A stretch of 64,000 nucleotides of DNA from Blastopirellula sediminis. GTDB lineage: Bacteria; Planctomycetota; Planctomycetia; Pirellulales; Pirellulaceae. Location: assembly GCF_020966755.1 (NCBI RefSeq), contig NZ_JAJKFT010000002.1, forward strand, positions 186,001 through 250,000, read 5' to 3'. The notes under the pieces were generated by a model. The model saw only the letters and a list, made by a program, of their open reading frames with translations, had not been told where the DNA came from and searched no databases. Both the position numbers and the translations under genes were made by a program. Positions 26,817-36,060 of the stretch are shown piece after piece (position 1 is the first letter of the stretch; every line of letters starts with the position of its first letter).

Positions 26817-27079
26817 CGTTTAGCGTAGGCTGGGTCGAGACCCAGCATTCCTCGAGGACGCAATGTGCTGGGACTTGGCCCAGCCTTCGGCGGCTTGTCC
26901 GCTTTATCGACTTGCGGCCGCATTTCCCTCGCTTGCGCTTCGGGCTACTATTGGGCGGGCAGGCAACTGCCGCCTTTCTCTTGCCGTGTTCCTACCGCGA
27001 TTTATCCGCGGCTTCCGTGTTCTATTTCTTTTTGCGGCCGCATTCCCTCGGCTCGCGCCTCGGGCTACTATTCTGCGCG
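26817..27079. repeat. Cluster of dispersed repeats between hypothetical gene and mgtE
   Basis: Holds a perfect palindrome GCTGGGTCGAGACCCAGC at 26829-26846 and a related GCTGGGACTTGGCCCAGC at about 26869-26886. Two family A units follow 120 bases apart (about 26915-26952 and 27035-27072), both with a CGGCCGCAT prefix, and a degraded family B unit lies between them at about 27003-27027. The alternating order A-B-A suggests a composite element duplicated locally. Confidence 0.7.
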
Positions 27080-28432
27080 CTATTCGCCGAGCAGCAGGAT
27101 CGTGACCGACATATAGATCAAAATCCCCACCAGGTCGATGATGCCGGCGACGAAGGGGTTGCTCATCAGCGCCGGGTCGAGACTCAGGCTCTTGAACAGC
27201 AGCGGCAGCATCGAGCCGACCAGCGTGCCGGCTAACACCACCGCGATGACGGTGATCGGGACGACCATCGCCGCCCAGAGGGATGGCGCCTCCATTATCG
27301 CGATGCCGAAGCCGAAGACGCAGAGCAAGCTCCCGAGGATCAGCCCCATCAGCACCTCGCGGCGGATGACGGTAAACCAATCGCGGACCGAGACGTCTCC
27401 CTTGTTCAGCGCCATGATGATCAGCGTCGCCGACTGATTGCCGGTGTTGCCGCCGGTCGAAATCACCAGCGGAATGAACGGCACCAACCAGGCGTACTTG
27501 TTCAGTTCTCCCTGGAAATGGCTGAGCGTCATCACGGTGAAGAGAGCCCCGACGAACAGGATCGTCAGCCAGACTCCCCGTTTCCAGCTGAGGGTCAAAA
27601 TCGGCGTCTGCAAGTACGACTCTTCGAGCGGTTCGACCGCCGCCGCGCGGTAGGCGTCTTCTTCCGCTTCTTCGAGCACGACGTCGAGAATATCGTCGTG
27701 CGTAATAATCCCGACCAGTTGCAGCGTGTCGTCGACCACCGGAATCGCCAACAAGTCGTAGTCGGCCATCTTCCGCAAGACCTGCTCCTGGTCTTCGCTC
27801 ACCTGGGCGTGAATCACCTCCGGCTCCATCAACTCGGCCAGCTTTCGGTCGGGCTTGCCGAGGGACGACACCAGTTGCCGCGTCGAGACGACGCCATGCA
27901 GCCGATCGTTGTCGTCGGTGACGTAGATGTAGTAGATCGTTTCGAGGTTTTCGGCCTGGCGCATGATCTCTTCGAGCGCCTGACGGACCGTCAGGTTCTC
28001 GGCCAGCTGGGCCACTTCGGTCGTCATGATCGCGCCGGCGGTCCCTTCCGGATAGTTCGCCAGGCGATGAAAATCGCGGCGTTCTTCCAGCGGCAACAGC
28101 GAGAGAATCGCGCTGACGCGCTCTTCATCGACCCCGGACAGCAAGTCGACCCGGTCGTCCGCCGACATGCACGCGATCATCTCGGCCACTTCGGCCGGGT
28201 CGCGCGACTCGATGATCTCGACCTGAAACTGGTGTTCGAAATAGGCGAAAATCTCGCTGGCCAACTGGGTATCGGCGTGGCGGAGGACGTTCCAAACCTC
28301 TTCCGCCGTAAGGGCTTCCATGAACTCCGCCGTCCGCGCAGGGTGAAGCGCAGTGCAGAACTCCAGCAGGCCCTGATGGTCGTTTTCGGCCAGCATTTCG
28401 CGGAGTTCCGGCAGGTAAAGCAAGTTCATCAT
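27080..28432 (-). CDS. mgtE: Magnesium transporter MgtE
   Basis: A 450-residue protein of usual MgtE length. The N-terminal superhelical MgtE_N domain occupies ~1-130 ('DDRVDLLSGVDEERVSAILSLLP'), and a CBS pair ~135-255 ('GVVSTRQLVSSLGKP', 'VGIITHDDILDVV'). Five hydrophobic helices follow from ~285, with the pore-region motif 'PLVISTGGNTGNQSATLII'. It is a Mg2+-gated inner-membrane channel/transporter. It is followed by repeat elements, not other genes on its strand. Confidence 0.96.
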   Translation of the reverse strand: MMNLLYLPELREMLAENDHQGLLEFCTALHPARTAEFMEALTAEEVWNVLRHADTQLASEIFAYFEHQFQVEIIESRDPAEVAEMIACMSADDRVDLLSGVDEERVSAILSLLPLEERRDFHRLANYPEGTAGAIMTTEVAQLAENLTVRQALEEIMRQAENLETIYYIYVTDDNDRLHGVVSTRQLVSSLGKPDRKLAELMEPEVIHAQVSEDQEQVLRKMADYDLLAIPVVDDTLQLVGIITHDDILDVVLEEAEEDAYRAAAVEPLEESYLQTPILTLSWKRGVWLTILFVGALFTVMTLSHFQGELNKYAWLVPFIPLVISTGGNTGNQSATLIIMALNKGDVSVRDWFTVIRREVLMGLILGSLLCVFGFGIAIMEAPSLWAAMVVPITVIAVVLAGTLVGSMLPLLFKSLSLDPALMSNPFVAGIIDLVGILIYMSVTILLLGE

Positions 28433-28700
28433 GGCGCGGTTTCACCGATGTAGGAGGTCAGGAACTACTAATCTACCTTGCTCCATCCAATTCGTTTACC
28501 CGGTGGAGAGCCAAAAAAGGGGGGTGGTTCGACATTTTGCGTGGATGTAATCGCAATTGACGCTATCATTTAGGACAACTAGACTGGCGGTGCTGATAGC
28601 ACTTATCGACGCGTTCTCTGCGTTCCGCCCACGAGTCCCTCAAACCGACGTCGTGGTCGCAACGGAGGAAACGCCAAAACTGGCGAAAACTAGGTCCGCA

Positions 28701-29432
28701 ATGAGCGAATCCTCCGAAGCGCCGAGCCGATCGGACGACCCCATCGCACGATGTGAGGCGACCATTGGCTACGTGTTTCAAGAAAAATCACTGCTGAAAT
28801 CGGCGTTAACCCACGCCTCGGGCGCCAGTCATCGACTGGAGAGCAACGAGCGTCTGGAGTTTCTCGGCGACGCCATTCTCGGCCGAGTCGTCTGCGAAGC
28901 CCTCTTTCTGCGCTATCCCCATTTCCTGGAAGGGGACCTGACCCGCATCAAATCGGTCGTCGTCAGCCGGCTGACCTGTGCGAAGTTGAGCCGCGTGTTG
29001 GGGCTCGAAGAGTTCCTGATCGTCGGCAAAGGGATGTCCTCCAGTCCCTCGGTTCCGCCGTCGCTGTTGGCCGACGTCTTTGAAGCGATCATCGCTGCGA
29101 TCTACCTGGACGGTGGACCGAAAGCGGCGGAAGACTTCGTGATGCGGAACGTCGAGGACGAGATCGAAGCGGCCGTTTCCGGCGAAGCCGGGGCGAACTT
29201 CAAGTCGGCTCTTCAGCAATACGCGCAGCGCGAACATGGCGCGACCCCCAGCTATTTGCTGCTCGATGAAAAGGGGCCGGACCATAGCAAGTGCTTTCAG
29301 GTCGCCGCCCAAGTTGCCGGCGTTCGCTACGGCGCCGCTTGGGGACGGAACAAAAAGGAAGCGGAACAGCGCGCCGCCGAAAACGCCCTCTGCGAAATCG
29401 ATGGTCGCCCTGTGGAACATCTGGCCGAGTAA
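28701..29432 (+). CDS. rnc: Ribonuclease III
   Basis: A 243-residue protein from the ATG at 28701, although the frame is open back to 28557. The RNase III signature 'NERLEFLGDAILG' is intact, 'ADVFEAIIAAIYLDGG' supplies the second acidic site, and a dsRNA-binding domain fills ~172-240 ('FKSALQQYAQREHGATPSY'). It processes rRNA precursors and structured transcripts. The next gene starts 21 bases downstream, so cotranscription is likely. Confidence 0.95.
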   Translation: MSESSEAPSRSDDPIARCEATIGYVFQEKSLLKSALTHASGASHRLESNERLEFLGDAILGRVVCEALFLRYPHFLEGDLTRIKSVVVSRLTCAKLSRVLGLEEFLIVGKGMSSSPSVPPSLLADVFEAIIAAIYLDGGPKAAEDFVMRNVEDEIEAAVSGEAGANFKSALQQYAQREHGATPSYLLLDEKGPDHSKCFQVAAQVAGVRYGAAWGRNKKEAEQRAAENALCEIDGRPVEHLAE

Positions 29433-29453
29433 CCGGCCAGCGGAAATCGCTTG

Positions 29454-30389
29454 ATGTCGCGCTGCGTCGCATTACTTTCCGGCGATCTCGACGGCGCTGT
29501 CGCCGCCGCATTGGTTCAAGTGCAAGGGATCGAAGTCCACACGCTCGCCTACGCGACGCAGTTCTCTCCGGTCGAAGAGGCGGCGCGGCAATCGGCCGAG
29601 CAACTGCAAGTTCCGATTCGGATCGTTCAGCCGGAGCCGACCGAGTATCTGCAACTGGTCGCTCGGCCTCGCTTCGGCTACGGCAAAGGGGCGAACCCGT
29701 GCTGCGACTGTCGACTCGCGATGCTCCGCGCGGCGGTTGCCTGGATGAACGAGCTGGAAGCGGAGTTCATCGTTACCGGTGATGTGCTCGGGCAGAAAAT
29801 GATGGGGCAGAAGCGGTCTCATCTCGAAATGATGGAACACCATGCCGGGATTCCGGGCCGATTGGTTCGTCCGCTGTCCGCCAAACTGCTAACGCCAACG
29901 TTGCCCGAAACGACCGGGCTGCTCGATCGGGAACGATTCCACGCGATTCACGGCAGCGGTCGCCGCAAGATCCGAGATCTGGCGAAGCGATTCGGGCTGA
30001 CCGGCAGCGAAAAGGGCGCCTCGCGATGTCGCCTGGTCGATCCGGCCTATGGCGCGCGGCTCCAGGCGGGGCTCGCCTCGAAGTTGCCGAAGACCTGGCT
30101 CCTGCCGGAACTGTTCGACTTTCCGCGGCAACGGTGGATCGACCAGCGCGGGCTGATCGTATCAGGGCGCAATCAGGCCGAAAATGAAAAGCTGACTCTT
30201 CTATTCGGGCGGTTGCCGGCCGATCCGACGATCTTGTTGGCGACGCCGCTTGGTTTTCCTGGGCCGACGGTATTGTCCGTAGGTCTTTCGCGGGCCGAAG
30301 CGGAGCGGCAAATCCTCGCTGGCTTGCGCGATAAGGGCATCAACATCGGGGGGGAGCGACTCCGAATTACCGACAAGTTGACCGAATAG
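29454..30389 (+). CDS. PP-loop (MnmA/ThiI-like) predicted tRNA thiolation-type protein
   Basis: A 311-residue protein with an N-terminal PP-loop-type motif written LSGDLDGAVAAALV, a departure from the usual SGGxDS. The segment 'GANPCCDCRLAML' parallels the NPC..CN region of thiouridylases, and 'FIVTGDVLGQKMMGQKRSH' parallels the ATG.x.G..P..Q motif. The C-terminal ~70 residues ('GRNQAENEKLTLLFGRL...TPLGFPGPTVL') are an NFACT-like/DUF814-type extension seen in this subgroup. It probably adenylates and sulfurates or otherwise modifies RNA. The altered P-loop makes the exact activity uncertain. A TTG at 29451 precedes the chosen ATG. Confidence 0.68.
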   Translation: MSRCVALLSGDLDGAVAAALVQVQGIEVHTLAYATQFSPVEEAARQSAEQLQVPIRIVQPEPTEYLQLVARPRFGYGKGANPCCDCRLAMLRAAVAWMNELEAEFIVTGDVLGQKMMGQKRSHLEMMEHHAGIPGRLVRPLSAKLLTPTLPETTGLLDRERFHAIHGSGRRKIRDLAKRFGLTGSEKGASRCRLVDPAYGARLQAGLASKLPKTWLLPELFDFPRQRWIDQRGLIVSGRNQAENEKLTLLFGRLPADPTILLATPLGFPGPTVLSVGLSRAEAERQILAGLRDKGINIGGERLRITDKLTE

Positions 30390-30538
30390 GAGCTACCTGG
30401 GGATGAATCGATTCCGGTTTAGCGCAGCTTAGGTAAATCGAGTTGCGGAATGGCGCAATCCGGGGGGGACTTGGATTTTGCGTACTAGATTAAATCAACG
30501 GACTCAACCGATCGTTGCTCTTCAATCTGGTCAAAGTG

Positions 30539-30955
30539 ATGCACGCCGAATTTTCCAACGCGAGTTTGCTGGCGGGGCTCCGCATTCTGATTGCGGAAGA
30601 TGACGAGCTGAACCGTCAGCTCCTGCAGATCATTCTGACGAGCGCCGGCGCCGAAGTGACGCAGGTGTGCGACGGGGAAGCTGCGATGTCGGTATTCGAA
30701 CCTGGTCGTTACGATCTGGCGATTCTTGATCTTCGTATGCCGCGACAAGATGGCATCGCCACGATGATGAAGATGCGCGAACTGGACTGCGACTTTCCGG
30801 TCGCCGCGCTGACCGCCTGCGCCCGGTGCGAAGATCGCGCCGCTTGCCACGACGCAGGCTTCCAGCTTTACCTGACCAAACCGATTATGCCTGCGGACCT
30901 GCTGCGGGCGATTACCCTGTTGACCGAAACTCGCGTCGTCAGCAGCATCGAATAG
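30539..30955 (+). CDS. Stand-alone response regulator receiver domain
   Basis: A 138-residue single REC domain. Acidic pocket Glu20-Asp21-Asp22, phosphoacceptor Asp64 ('LAILDLRMP'), Thr92 and Lys114 ('YLTKP') are all in place. There is no output domain, so it would act by protein contact, as in CheY-like or phosphorelay proteins. No histidine kinase is adjacent. The ATG at 30539 is chosen over an upstream TTG at 30515. Confidence 0.9.
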   Translation: MHAEFSNASLLAGLRILIAEDDELNRQLLQIILTSAGAEVTQVCDGEAAMSVFEPGRYDLAILDLRMPRQDGIATMMKMRELDCDFPVAALTACARCEDRAACHDAGFQLYLTKPIMPADLLRAITLLTETRVVSSIE

Positions 30956-31008
30956 ATGCCGCTGGCATGCGGTCGGAGAAAGCCCGCCGCGATTCCGTTT
31001 AGTCAAAC

Positions 31009-31040
31009 GCATTCCCTCGCTTGCGCTGCGGGCTATTGTT
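31009..31040 (+). repeat. Family A repeat unit
   Basis: A single degraded copy of the CCCTCG(GC)TTGCGC..CGGGCTA repeat between the response regulator and the convergent hypothetical gene. Confidence 0.65.
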
Positions 31041-31058
31041 GCGCTTGTTTGGCGTCGC

Positions 31059-31802
31059 TTACCGCAGCGTGATCGCTTGGCGCAGCGGTTCCAAAATGTT
31101 GCCGATCACGTACTCATCCATGATCCGGCTGGCCGCCGCGTGCAGCGCGTCGAGCGTTTCGACGTAGGACTGCCCTGGGTCGAGACTGCCGTAGTTGCGC
31201 ATCGTGACGTAGACGCTTAGCTGCTCTTCCGGAAACTCGCCGGTCCGAACATGGTAGGCGCTCGTGCGGGTCTCAATGCTGATCCGGCATTGCATGCGGC
31301 AATCGTCGTCAAGCGCGAACTGAATCGATGGTTCGCAGCTGACCATCCGGTGGTTGCCGACTCGGCCTAGTCTTTCAAACGCCGGCGAAAGGCCGAGCGC
31401 TTCGGCGACCAGTTGGTTGTGGTTGCCCCGATAGGTGAAGTCGAACCCATACATCAGGTTCAGCGACTCGCAATCGAGCGGACTCACCGACAACAAATAG
31501 GGAACCAGGTCCAAAACGAAGCGATGCTGCTCGATCGCGTCGTCCAGGTTCTCGATGTTGACGCAACCAGAAAGAACCCGCTTCGCCTCGACCGAAGCCC
31601 AGCGATAGTTCCCTTGATCCTTGTCCTCTTCAAGCACAAATTCTGAACGTTCGCGCGCGTAGAAATTCCGCATTAGCGGATACTTCTTACGGATTTGTTC
31701 AAAAAAGTGCAGGACCGTTTCGCGACTGCTCGGGAGGTCCATCTCCGTGTTGAGATTCATGTTGACGTAGCAGTCGTCACTCAGCGATCGGTAACCGGCC
31801 AT
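31059..31802 (-). CDS. Conserved-looking protein of unknown function
   Basis: A 247-residue soluble protein starting at an ATG at 31802. It has no signal peptide. Visible segments 'PLMRNFYARERSEFVLEEDKD' and 'LNLMYGFDFTYRGNHNQLVAEAL' do not match a family I can name; the balanced composition and host-like codon use support a real gene. It is probably cytosolic. Its divergent neighbour is the MGMT gene. Confidence 0.68.
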   Translation of the reverse strand: MAGYRSLSDDCYVNMNLNTEMDLPSSRETVLHFFEQIRKKYPLMRNFYARERSEFVLEEDKDQGNYRWASVEAKRVLSGCVNIENLDDAIEQHRFVLDLVPYLLSVSPLDCESLNLMYGFDFTYRGNHNQLVAEALGLSPAFERLGRVGNHRMVSCEPSIQFALDDDCRMQCRISIETRTSAYHVRTGEFPEEQLSVYVTMRNYGSLDPGQSYVETLDALHAAASRIMDEYVIGNILEPLRQAITLR

Positions 31803-31911
31803 CCGTTTTTCCTTATCGAGCGCTAGAGATGAGAGATATTCGGATAGACTAGAAAATTGTTTATCCGCTGAACCTTAGTATAGCTTTCCGCCGCATTTGG
31901 GAAAGTCCGAG

Positions 31912-32430
31912 ATGCCTCCGTCCACTGCCCGACGAGCCGCAATTTCCCCCCTTACGTCGACTATTTTCACGATAGCAACCGAGCTGGGACCGCTGGAAAT
32001 CGAAATGCTGGGAGACGTGGTCTACCGACTCCAATTTTGCGCCGATCGTCGCCGGAAGCCGAGCCGCATTTCGCTGACTCCGCGGCAGGATCAAATTGTC
32101 CAAACGCTGCAGCAATACGCCGCCGGCGAACCGGTCGATTTGTCGGCGATCGAAGTCGATCTGTCCGGCTACCCGCCGTTCGCAACGAAAGTTTATCGCG
32201 AGTGCCGCAAGATCCGCCCCGGCACGACTCTTAGCTATGGACAACTGGCCGCCAAAGCCGGTTCGCCCGGCGCGGCCAGAGCCGTCGGCAGCGCGATGGC
32301 CAAGAACCGCATCACCCTGCTGATTCCGTGCCACCGCGTGGTGGCCAGCGGCGGCAAACTGGGAGGCTACTCCGGCCCGCAAGGTTTGAAGCTGAAAGAG
32401 AAGCTGCTGCAACTCGAACAACGCTCGTAG
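31912..32430 (+). CDS. ogt: Methylated-DNA-[protein]-cysteine S-methyltransferase
   Basis: A 172-residue protein from the ATG at 31912 (a TTG at 31897 is possible). The active-site motif PCHRV has acceptor Cys140, with the helix-turn-helix 'LSYGQLAAKAGSPGAARAVGSAM' just before and 'LGGYSGP' after. It repairs O6-alkylguanine by transferring the alkyl group irreversibly to Cys140. The N-terminal domain is short, as in Ogt-type proteins lacking the Ada regulatory half. Confidence 0.92.
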   Translation: MPPSTARRAAISPLTSTIFTIATELGPLEIEMLGDVVYRLQFCADRRRKPSRISLTPRQDQIVQTLQQYAAGEPVDLSAIEVDLSGYPPFATKVYRECRKIRPGTTLSYGQLAAKAGSPGAARAVGSAMAKNRITLLIPCHRVVASGGKLGGYSGPQGLKLKEKLLQLEQRS

Positions 32431-32431
32431 G

Positions 32432-35400
32432 CTACTTGTCGAGGTCCTGAAACTCCAGAGTCCGCACTTCAAGTCCAGCCCGTCCCGCCGCAATCCCGAG
32501 CAGGCCGGCGTCGCGTCGAGCGTCTTCAAAGTCATAGGCGAATTTACCATCGAAATTGACCGTGAACTTGTTGCCGATGCCGGTCACTTCGAGCGTGTGC
32601 CACTCGTTTTCCGAGACCGACGGGAGCGAGCCGAACGTTGGGAACTTTTGCGTCCGCCCTGACTTGTAGACGACATGCCGCGGCGTGTTGATATCGAGGC
32701 GCGTCAGCGGGACCTCATAAGCCACGGGAGGATCCTTCGTCGGAAATGCGGAGCGAAACCAGATGCCGCCGCCGACGTCGCTCGTGGTAATGCGATATTC
32801 GCAGCGGAGTCGAAAATCCTTCACCGGCGTTTGCGTCAGCATCAACCGGTCCCCCCCGCTGTCCGATACCAACAGGCCGTCGACCGTTTTGAAGAACGGC
32901 TTATTGCGATCGCTGATGCGGTAGCGAACCGCCGATCCGGTCGCTCCATCCCGAAAGATCGGAGTCCAGGGGACGTTGCTCGCGGCGGGCGGTTGCGGCT
33001 TTAGTTCGCGTACGCGAATATTACGCAAATCAATCCGTTCGTAGTTGCGCTGGAATCCGATGTAGCCTGGCTCGACCGGGCTGGTCAACCGGTAATTCAG
33101 CACTTCCCGTTCGTCGATCGTCACTTTGACCAGCGGCTTTTCGTAGCGGATCAGCATCTTGTGCCACCCCGGGCTATTCGACGCCGGCAACTGCAGCGCG
33201 GAGGCGACGTTGAATAAACTGCCCGTTCGCCTGATCGGGGGCTCCTTGTCGTATTTCGGCGAATAGTCGTGCTGAAGTTGCACTTCCAGAAACGTGGAGC
33301 CGATTAGCGGTTCCCCTGGGCGACAATTCAGAAAGACGCCGCTATTGGTGTTCTCGTACAGTTGATACTCGAACTCCAGCTCGAAGTCGTCGTACTTGGT
33401 GTCGTACATGATGTAGCCCGCCTCACGCGGTCCGGTTCCCAAGCCGACGATCGCCCCATTCTCGACGATCCACTTGAGCGGCCCCTGAATCGACCAGCCG
33501 CGCATGTCCTTGCCGTTGAGGATCGAAACCCAATCCGCTGGAGCGACCGGGCTTGTTGCCGACGGTGAAGAGGGGGGTGGCGAAGCAGGGGGAGGAGTCG
33601 CCGTTCCGCTGGCGGTCGTCGCGGCCGCAGGAACTGCACCGCCAGTCTCCGTCGGCGGATTGAGCCCGTTTGGAGTCGACAGATCACGCAGGCGGATATT
33701 CTTGAGGTCGATTTGCCCTTGGTAGCGCTGAAATGCGACGTAGCCTGGCTCGCGCGCTTTTGCCAAGCGATGACTAAGAACTTGCGTGCCGTCGATTGCG
33801 ACTTCGACCAGCGGCGGCTCATAGCGAATATGCATCTTGTGCCAACGATGGCTCTTCGTCGAATCTAGCTGCTCCGCCGCGGCGACGCCGAAGAGACTGC
33901 CGGTCTGCTGAATCTGTTTGAACTGCGCATTCATTGGAGCGTCATCGTCCTGCAACTGCACTTCCAGAAACGACAACCCAATCAAAGGCTCATCCGGATC
34001 TGCATTCAGAAAGACGCCGCTATTGGAATTCTCAGCCAGAAGGTAGTCGAATTCCAATTCGTACGCTGCAAACGTCGTGTTGTAGCGAATGTAGCCGGCG
34101 TCGTTCCAGCCAGCTCCTGGCCCGACGAGTACGCCATTCGCGACGCTCCACTTCTGCGGTCCTTCCACAGTCCATCCCTGCAAGTCGCGCCCGTTGAAGA
34201 TCGTCACCCACGGCGCTATGGTCGTCGGAGTCGCAGGAGAAGAAGCGCCGCCCGTTGCGCCGCTGGCGACTTTGACTGCACTCGGCGATTCCCAATAGAC
34301 CTCGACCGTTGACGATTCCCCACTATGAATCGTCAGTTCCGAAACGCTAGTCTTGATCCCCCCGCTCGTTTCAATCGCAAACTTGTATGGCCCCGGCGCC
34401 AGCGGTTTCGTCTGCTTTTCGCTTTCCAGAGGGATCGTCACCGTCTCGTTGGTCTTCGTGTTGACTAACTGGATCTCTTGATCGCGGAGGTGTGCGACAA
34501 AGTCGTCCCCGGTCATCGAGATAACCAGGTTGCCGTTGGGCGTCGAGATGGAGAAGATCGCACTAAGTCCAAAGTAGCCGAGCAGCGCCAGCAGCAAGGC
34601 CCCGCCGATCGCCCCGCCGTAATACATGCCGTTGCCGGAACCAGCGGCCGATCGTCTGCGACGTCCAGGCGTTGCCGGCGCAACTTGCAAGCCAGGCGCC
34701 GCCAGCGGCGGACTAACGATTTGCTGCTGCGTTTCAAAAAACGACGTGGGGGAAGTGTCGAGGATGGCTTCCGCCGCCGGAATTTGCAGCGCTACCTTGC
34801 CGTCATCGCGAAGCAGGGGGCGTACCTTTTCCAGCTCGGCGATCAGTTCGGTAGCCGACGCATAGCGTTCTTCCGGCGTTTTCGCCAAACACTTTTGATA
34901 GATCGCATCAAGCTGCGGCGGAACGTCGCTCCGAAGCTGCGACAGCGATGGGGGAGTTTTCTCGCGATGGGCGAGCAGCTTGACCATCAGCTCCTGACCC
35001 TCAAACGGCGGTCGCCCCGTCAGCATGTAAAAGAACGCGCACCCCAGGCTATAGAGATCGGCCTGCGGCTTCACTCCCTTCGAGTTCACCGCTTGCTCCG
35101 GCGACATGAAGTCGACCGTCCCCATGACCGAGCCTTCTTGGGTCAGCCCGGTTCGCTCGCCATCGTCCGACGTCAGCCGCGCGATCCCCATGTCCAGGAT
35201 TTTCAGCATGCCGGTTTCTGAGACCAGCAAGTTGGCCGGCTTGATGTCGCGATGCAAGACGCCGACGCTATGGGCGTACTCCAGACCGCGAGCCGCCTGA
35301 ATGAAATAGTCGACCGCCAGCGTCACCGGCAAGGGACCGCGCTTGCCGACGATCTTGTTGAGGTCTTCGCCGGGCACATATTCCATGACCAGAAAGTGAA

Positions 35401-36055
35401 CCCCATCCGCTTCGTCGGCGTCGAACGCGGTGACGATGTTGGGGTGGCGCAATTGGGCCGAAGCTTGCACTTCCTGATAAAAGCGGGCCAGCGCTTTGTC
35501 CTGGTTCTTCGCCCGGCTATGAATCACCTTCAGCGCCACCTCGCGATCCATCTTGCTGTGCCACGCCTTGAAGACTTGTCCCATCCCGCCGGCGCCGATC
35601 CGATCTTGCACGACGTAGCGTCCCAGCCTCAAGCCGCGGGTTTGCCCGCGGGCGATCGCCCGCAGTTGGAACCGGGTCAGCAGGTTCGCTTCCAACAGCC
35701 GATTGCAGAATTGGTAGACGTTCTTCGGCGGTGCGTCATTCAGCAACTTTTGCAATTCGTCGGCGTCGACGACGTCCGCTTTGCTCAAATGCGTTTGCAG
35801 CGTCCCCATTTCCAGCCCTTCGGGGAGCAACAGCGAACTGCGGAGCTCTTGCGGCGTGGGAACGTTCAGTTTGCACTCCACCCGATCGTTCTGCCGCAGC
35901 CGGGCAAGCTTTTCGAGCGACCCGGCATAGCGGCGCAGCTGGTCCGCCAGGGCGGCGTCTCCTGCGGCCAGCACGGTAAAGTCCACCGGGGCGCCGTCGG
36001 CGACGGTCTCTTCCCACTTCTCCAGCAAGTCCAATACACGGTTATCGACGGTCAT
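32432..36055 (-). CDS. Ser/Thr protein kinase with three extracytoplasmic DUF1080 domains
   Basis: A 1,207-residue membrane protein. After a ~145-residue N-terminal region comes a Hanks-type kinase: 'DRIGAGGMGQVFKAW' glycine loop, 'VALKVI' lysine, HRD at 268-270 in 'HRDIKPANLL', 'LDMGIAR' in place of DFG, and 'MSPEQA'. A transmembrane helix lies at ~478-502. Outside are three copies of the laminin-like fold DUF1080 (3-keto-disaccharide hydrolase family) at ~615-790, ~842-1020 and ~1027-1207; the first two are close copies sharing 'NGRDLQGW/NGKDMRGW' and 'SGVFLN'. Sugar sensing by these domains is inference. The sigma-factor gene ends five bases upstream. Confidence 0.92.
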   Translation of the reverse strand: MTVDNRVLDLLEKWEETVADGAPVDFTVLAAGDAALADQLRRYAGSLEKLARLRQNDRVECKLNVPTPQELRSSLLLPEGLEMGTLQTHLSKADVVDADELQKLLNDAPPKNVYQFCNRLLEANLLTRFQLRAIARGQTRGLRLGRYVVQDRIGAGGMGQVFKAWHSKMDREVALKVIHSRAKNQDKALARFYQEVQASAQLRHPNIVTAFDADEADGVHFLVMEYVPGEDLNKIVGKRGPLPVTLAVDYFIQAARGLEYAHSVGVLHRDIKPANLLVSETGMLKILDMGIARLTSDDGERTGLTQEGSVMGTVDFMSPEQAVNSKGVKPQADLYSLGCAFFYMLTGRPPFEGQELMVKLLAHREKTPPSLSQLRSDVPPQLDAIYQKCLAKTPEERYASATELIAELEKVRPLLRDDGKVALQIPAAEAILDTSPTSFFETQQQIVSPPLAAPGLQVAPATPGRRRRSAAGSGNGMYYGGAIGGALLLALLGYFGLSAIFSISTPNGNLVISMTGDDFVAHLRDQEIQLVNTKTNETVTIPLESEKQTKPLAPGPYKFAIETSGGIKTSVSELTIHSGESSTVEVYWESPSAVKVASGATGGASSPATPTTIAPWVTIFNGRDLQGWTVEGPQKWSVANGVLVGPGAGWNDAGYIRYNTTFAAYELEFDYLLAENSNSGVFLNADPDEPLIGLSFLEVQLQDDDAPMNAQFKQIQQTGSLFGVAAAEQLDSTKSHRWHKMHIRYEPPLVEVAIDGTQVLSHRLAKAREPGYVAFQRYQGQIDLKNIRLRDLSTPNGLNPPTETGGAVPAAATTASGTATPPPASPPPSSPSATSPVAPADWVSILNGKDMRGWSIQGPLKWIVENGAIVGLGTGPREAGYIMYDTKYDDFELEFEYQLYENTNSGVFLNCRPGEPLIGSTFLEVQLQHDYSPKYDKEPPIRRTGSLFNVASALQLPASNSPGWHKMLIRYEKPLVKVTIDEREVLNYRLTSPVEPGYIGFQRNYERIDLRNIRVRELKPQPPAASNVPWTPIFRDGATGSAVRYRISDRNKPFFKTVDGLLVSDSGGDRLMLTQTPVKDFRLRCEYRITTSDVGGGIWFRSAFPTKDPPVAYEVPLTRLDINTPRHVVYKSGRTQKFPTFGSLPSVSENEWHTLEVTGIGNKFTVNFDGKFAYDFEDARRDAGLLGIAAGRAGLEVRTLEFQDLDK

Positions 36056-36060
36056 GTTTC

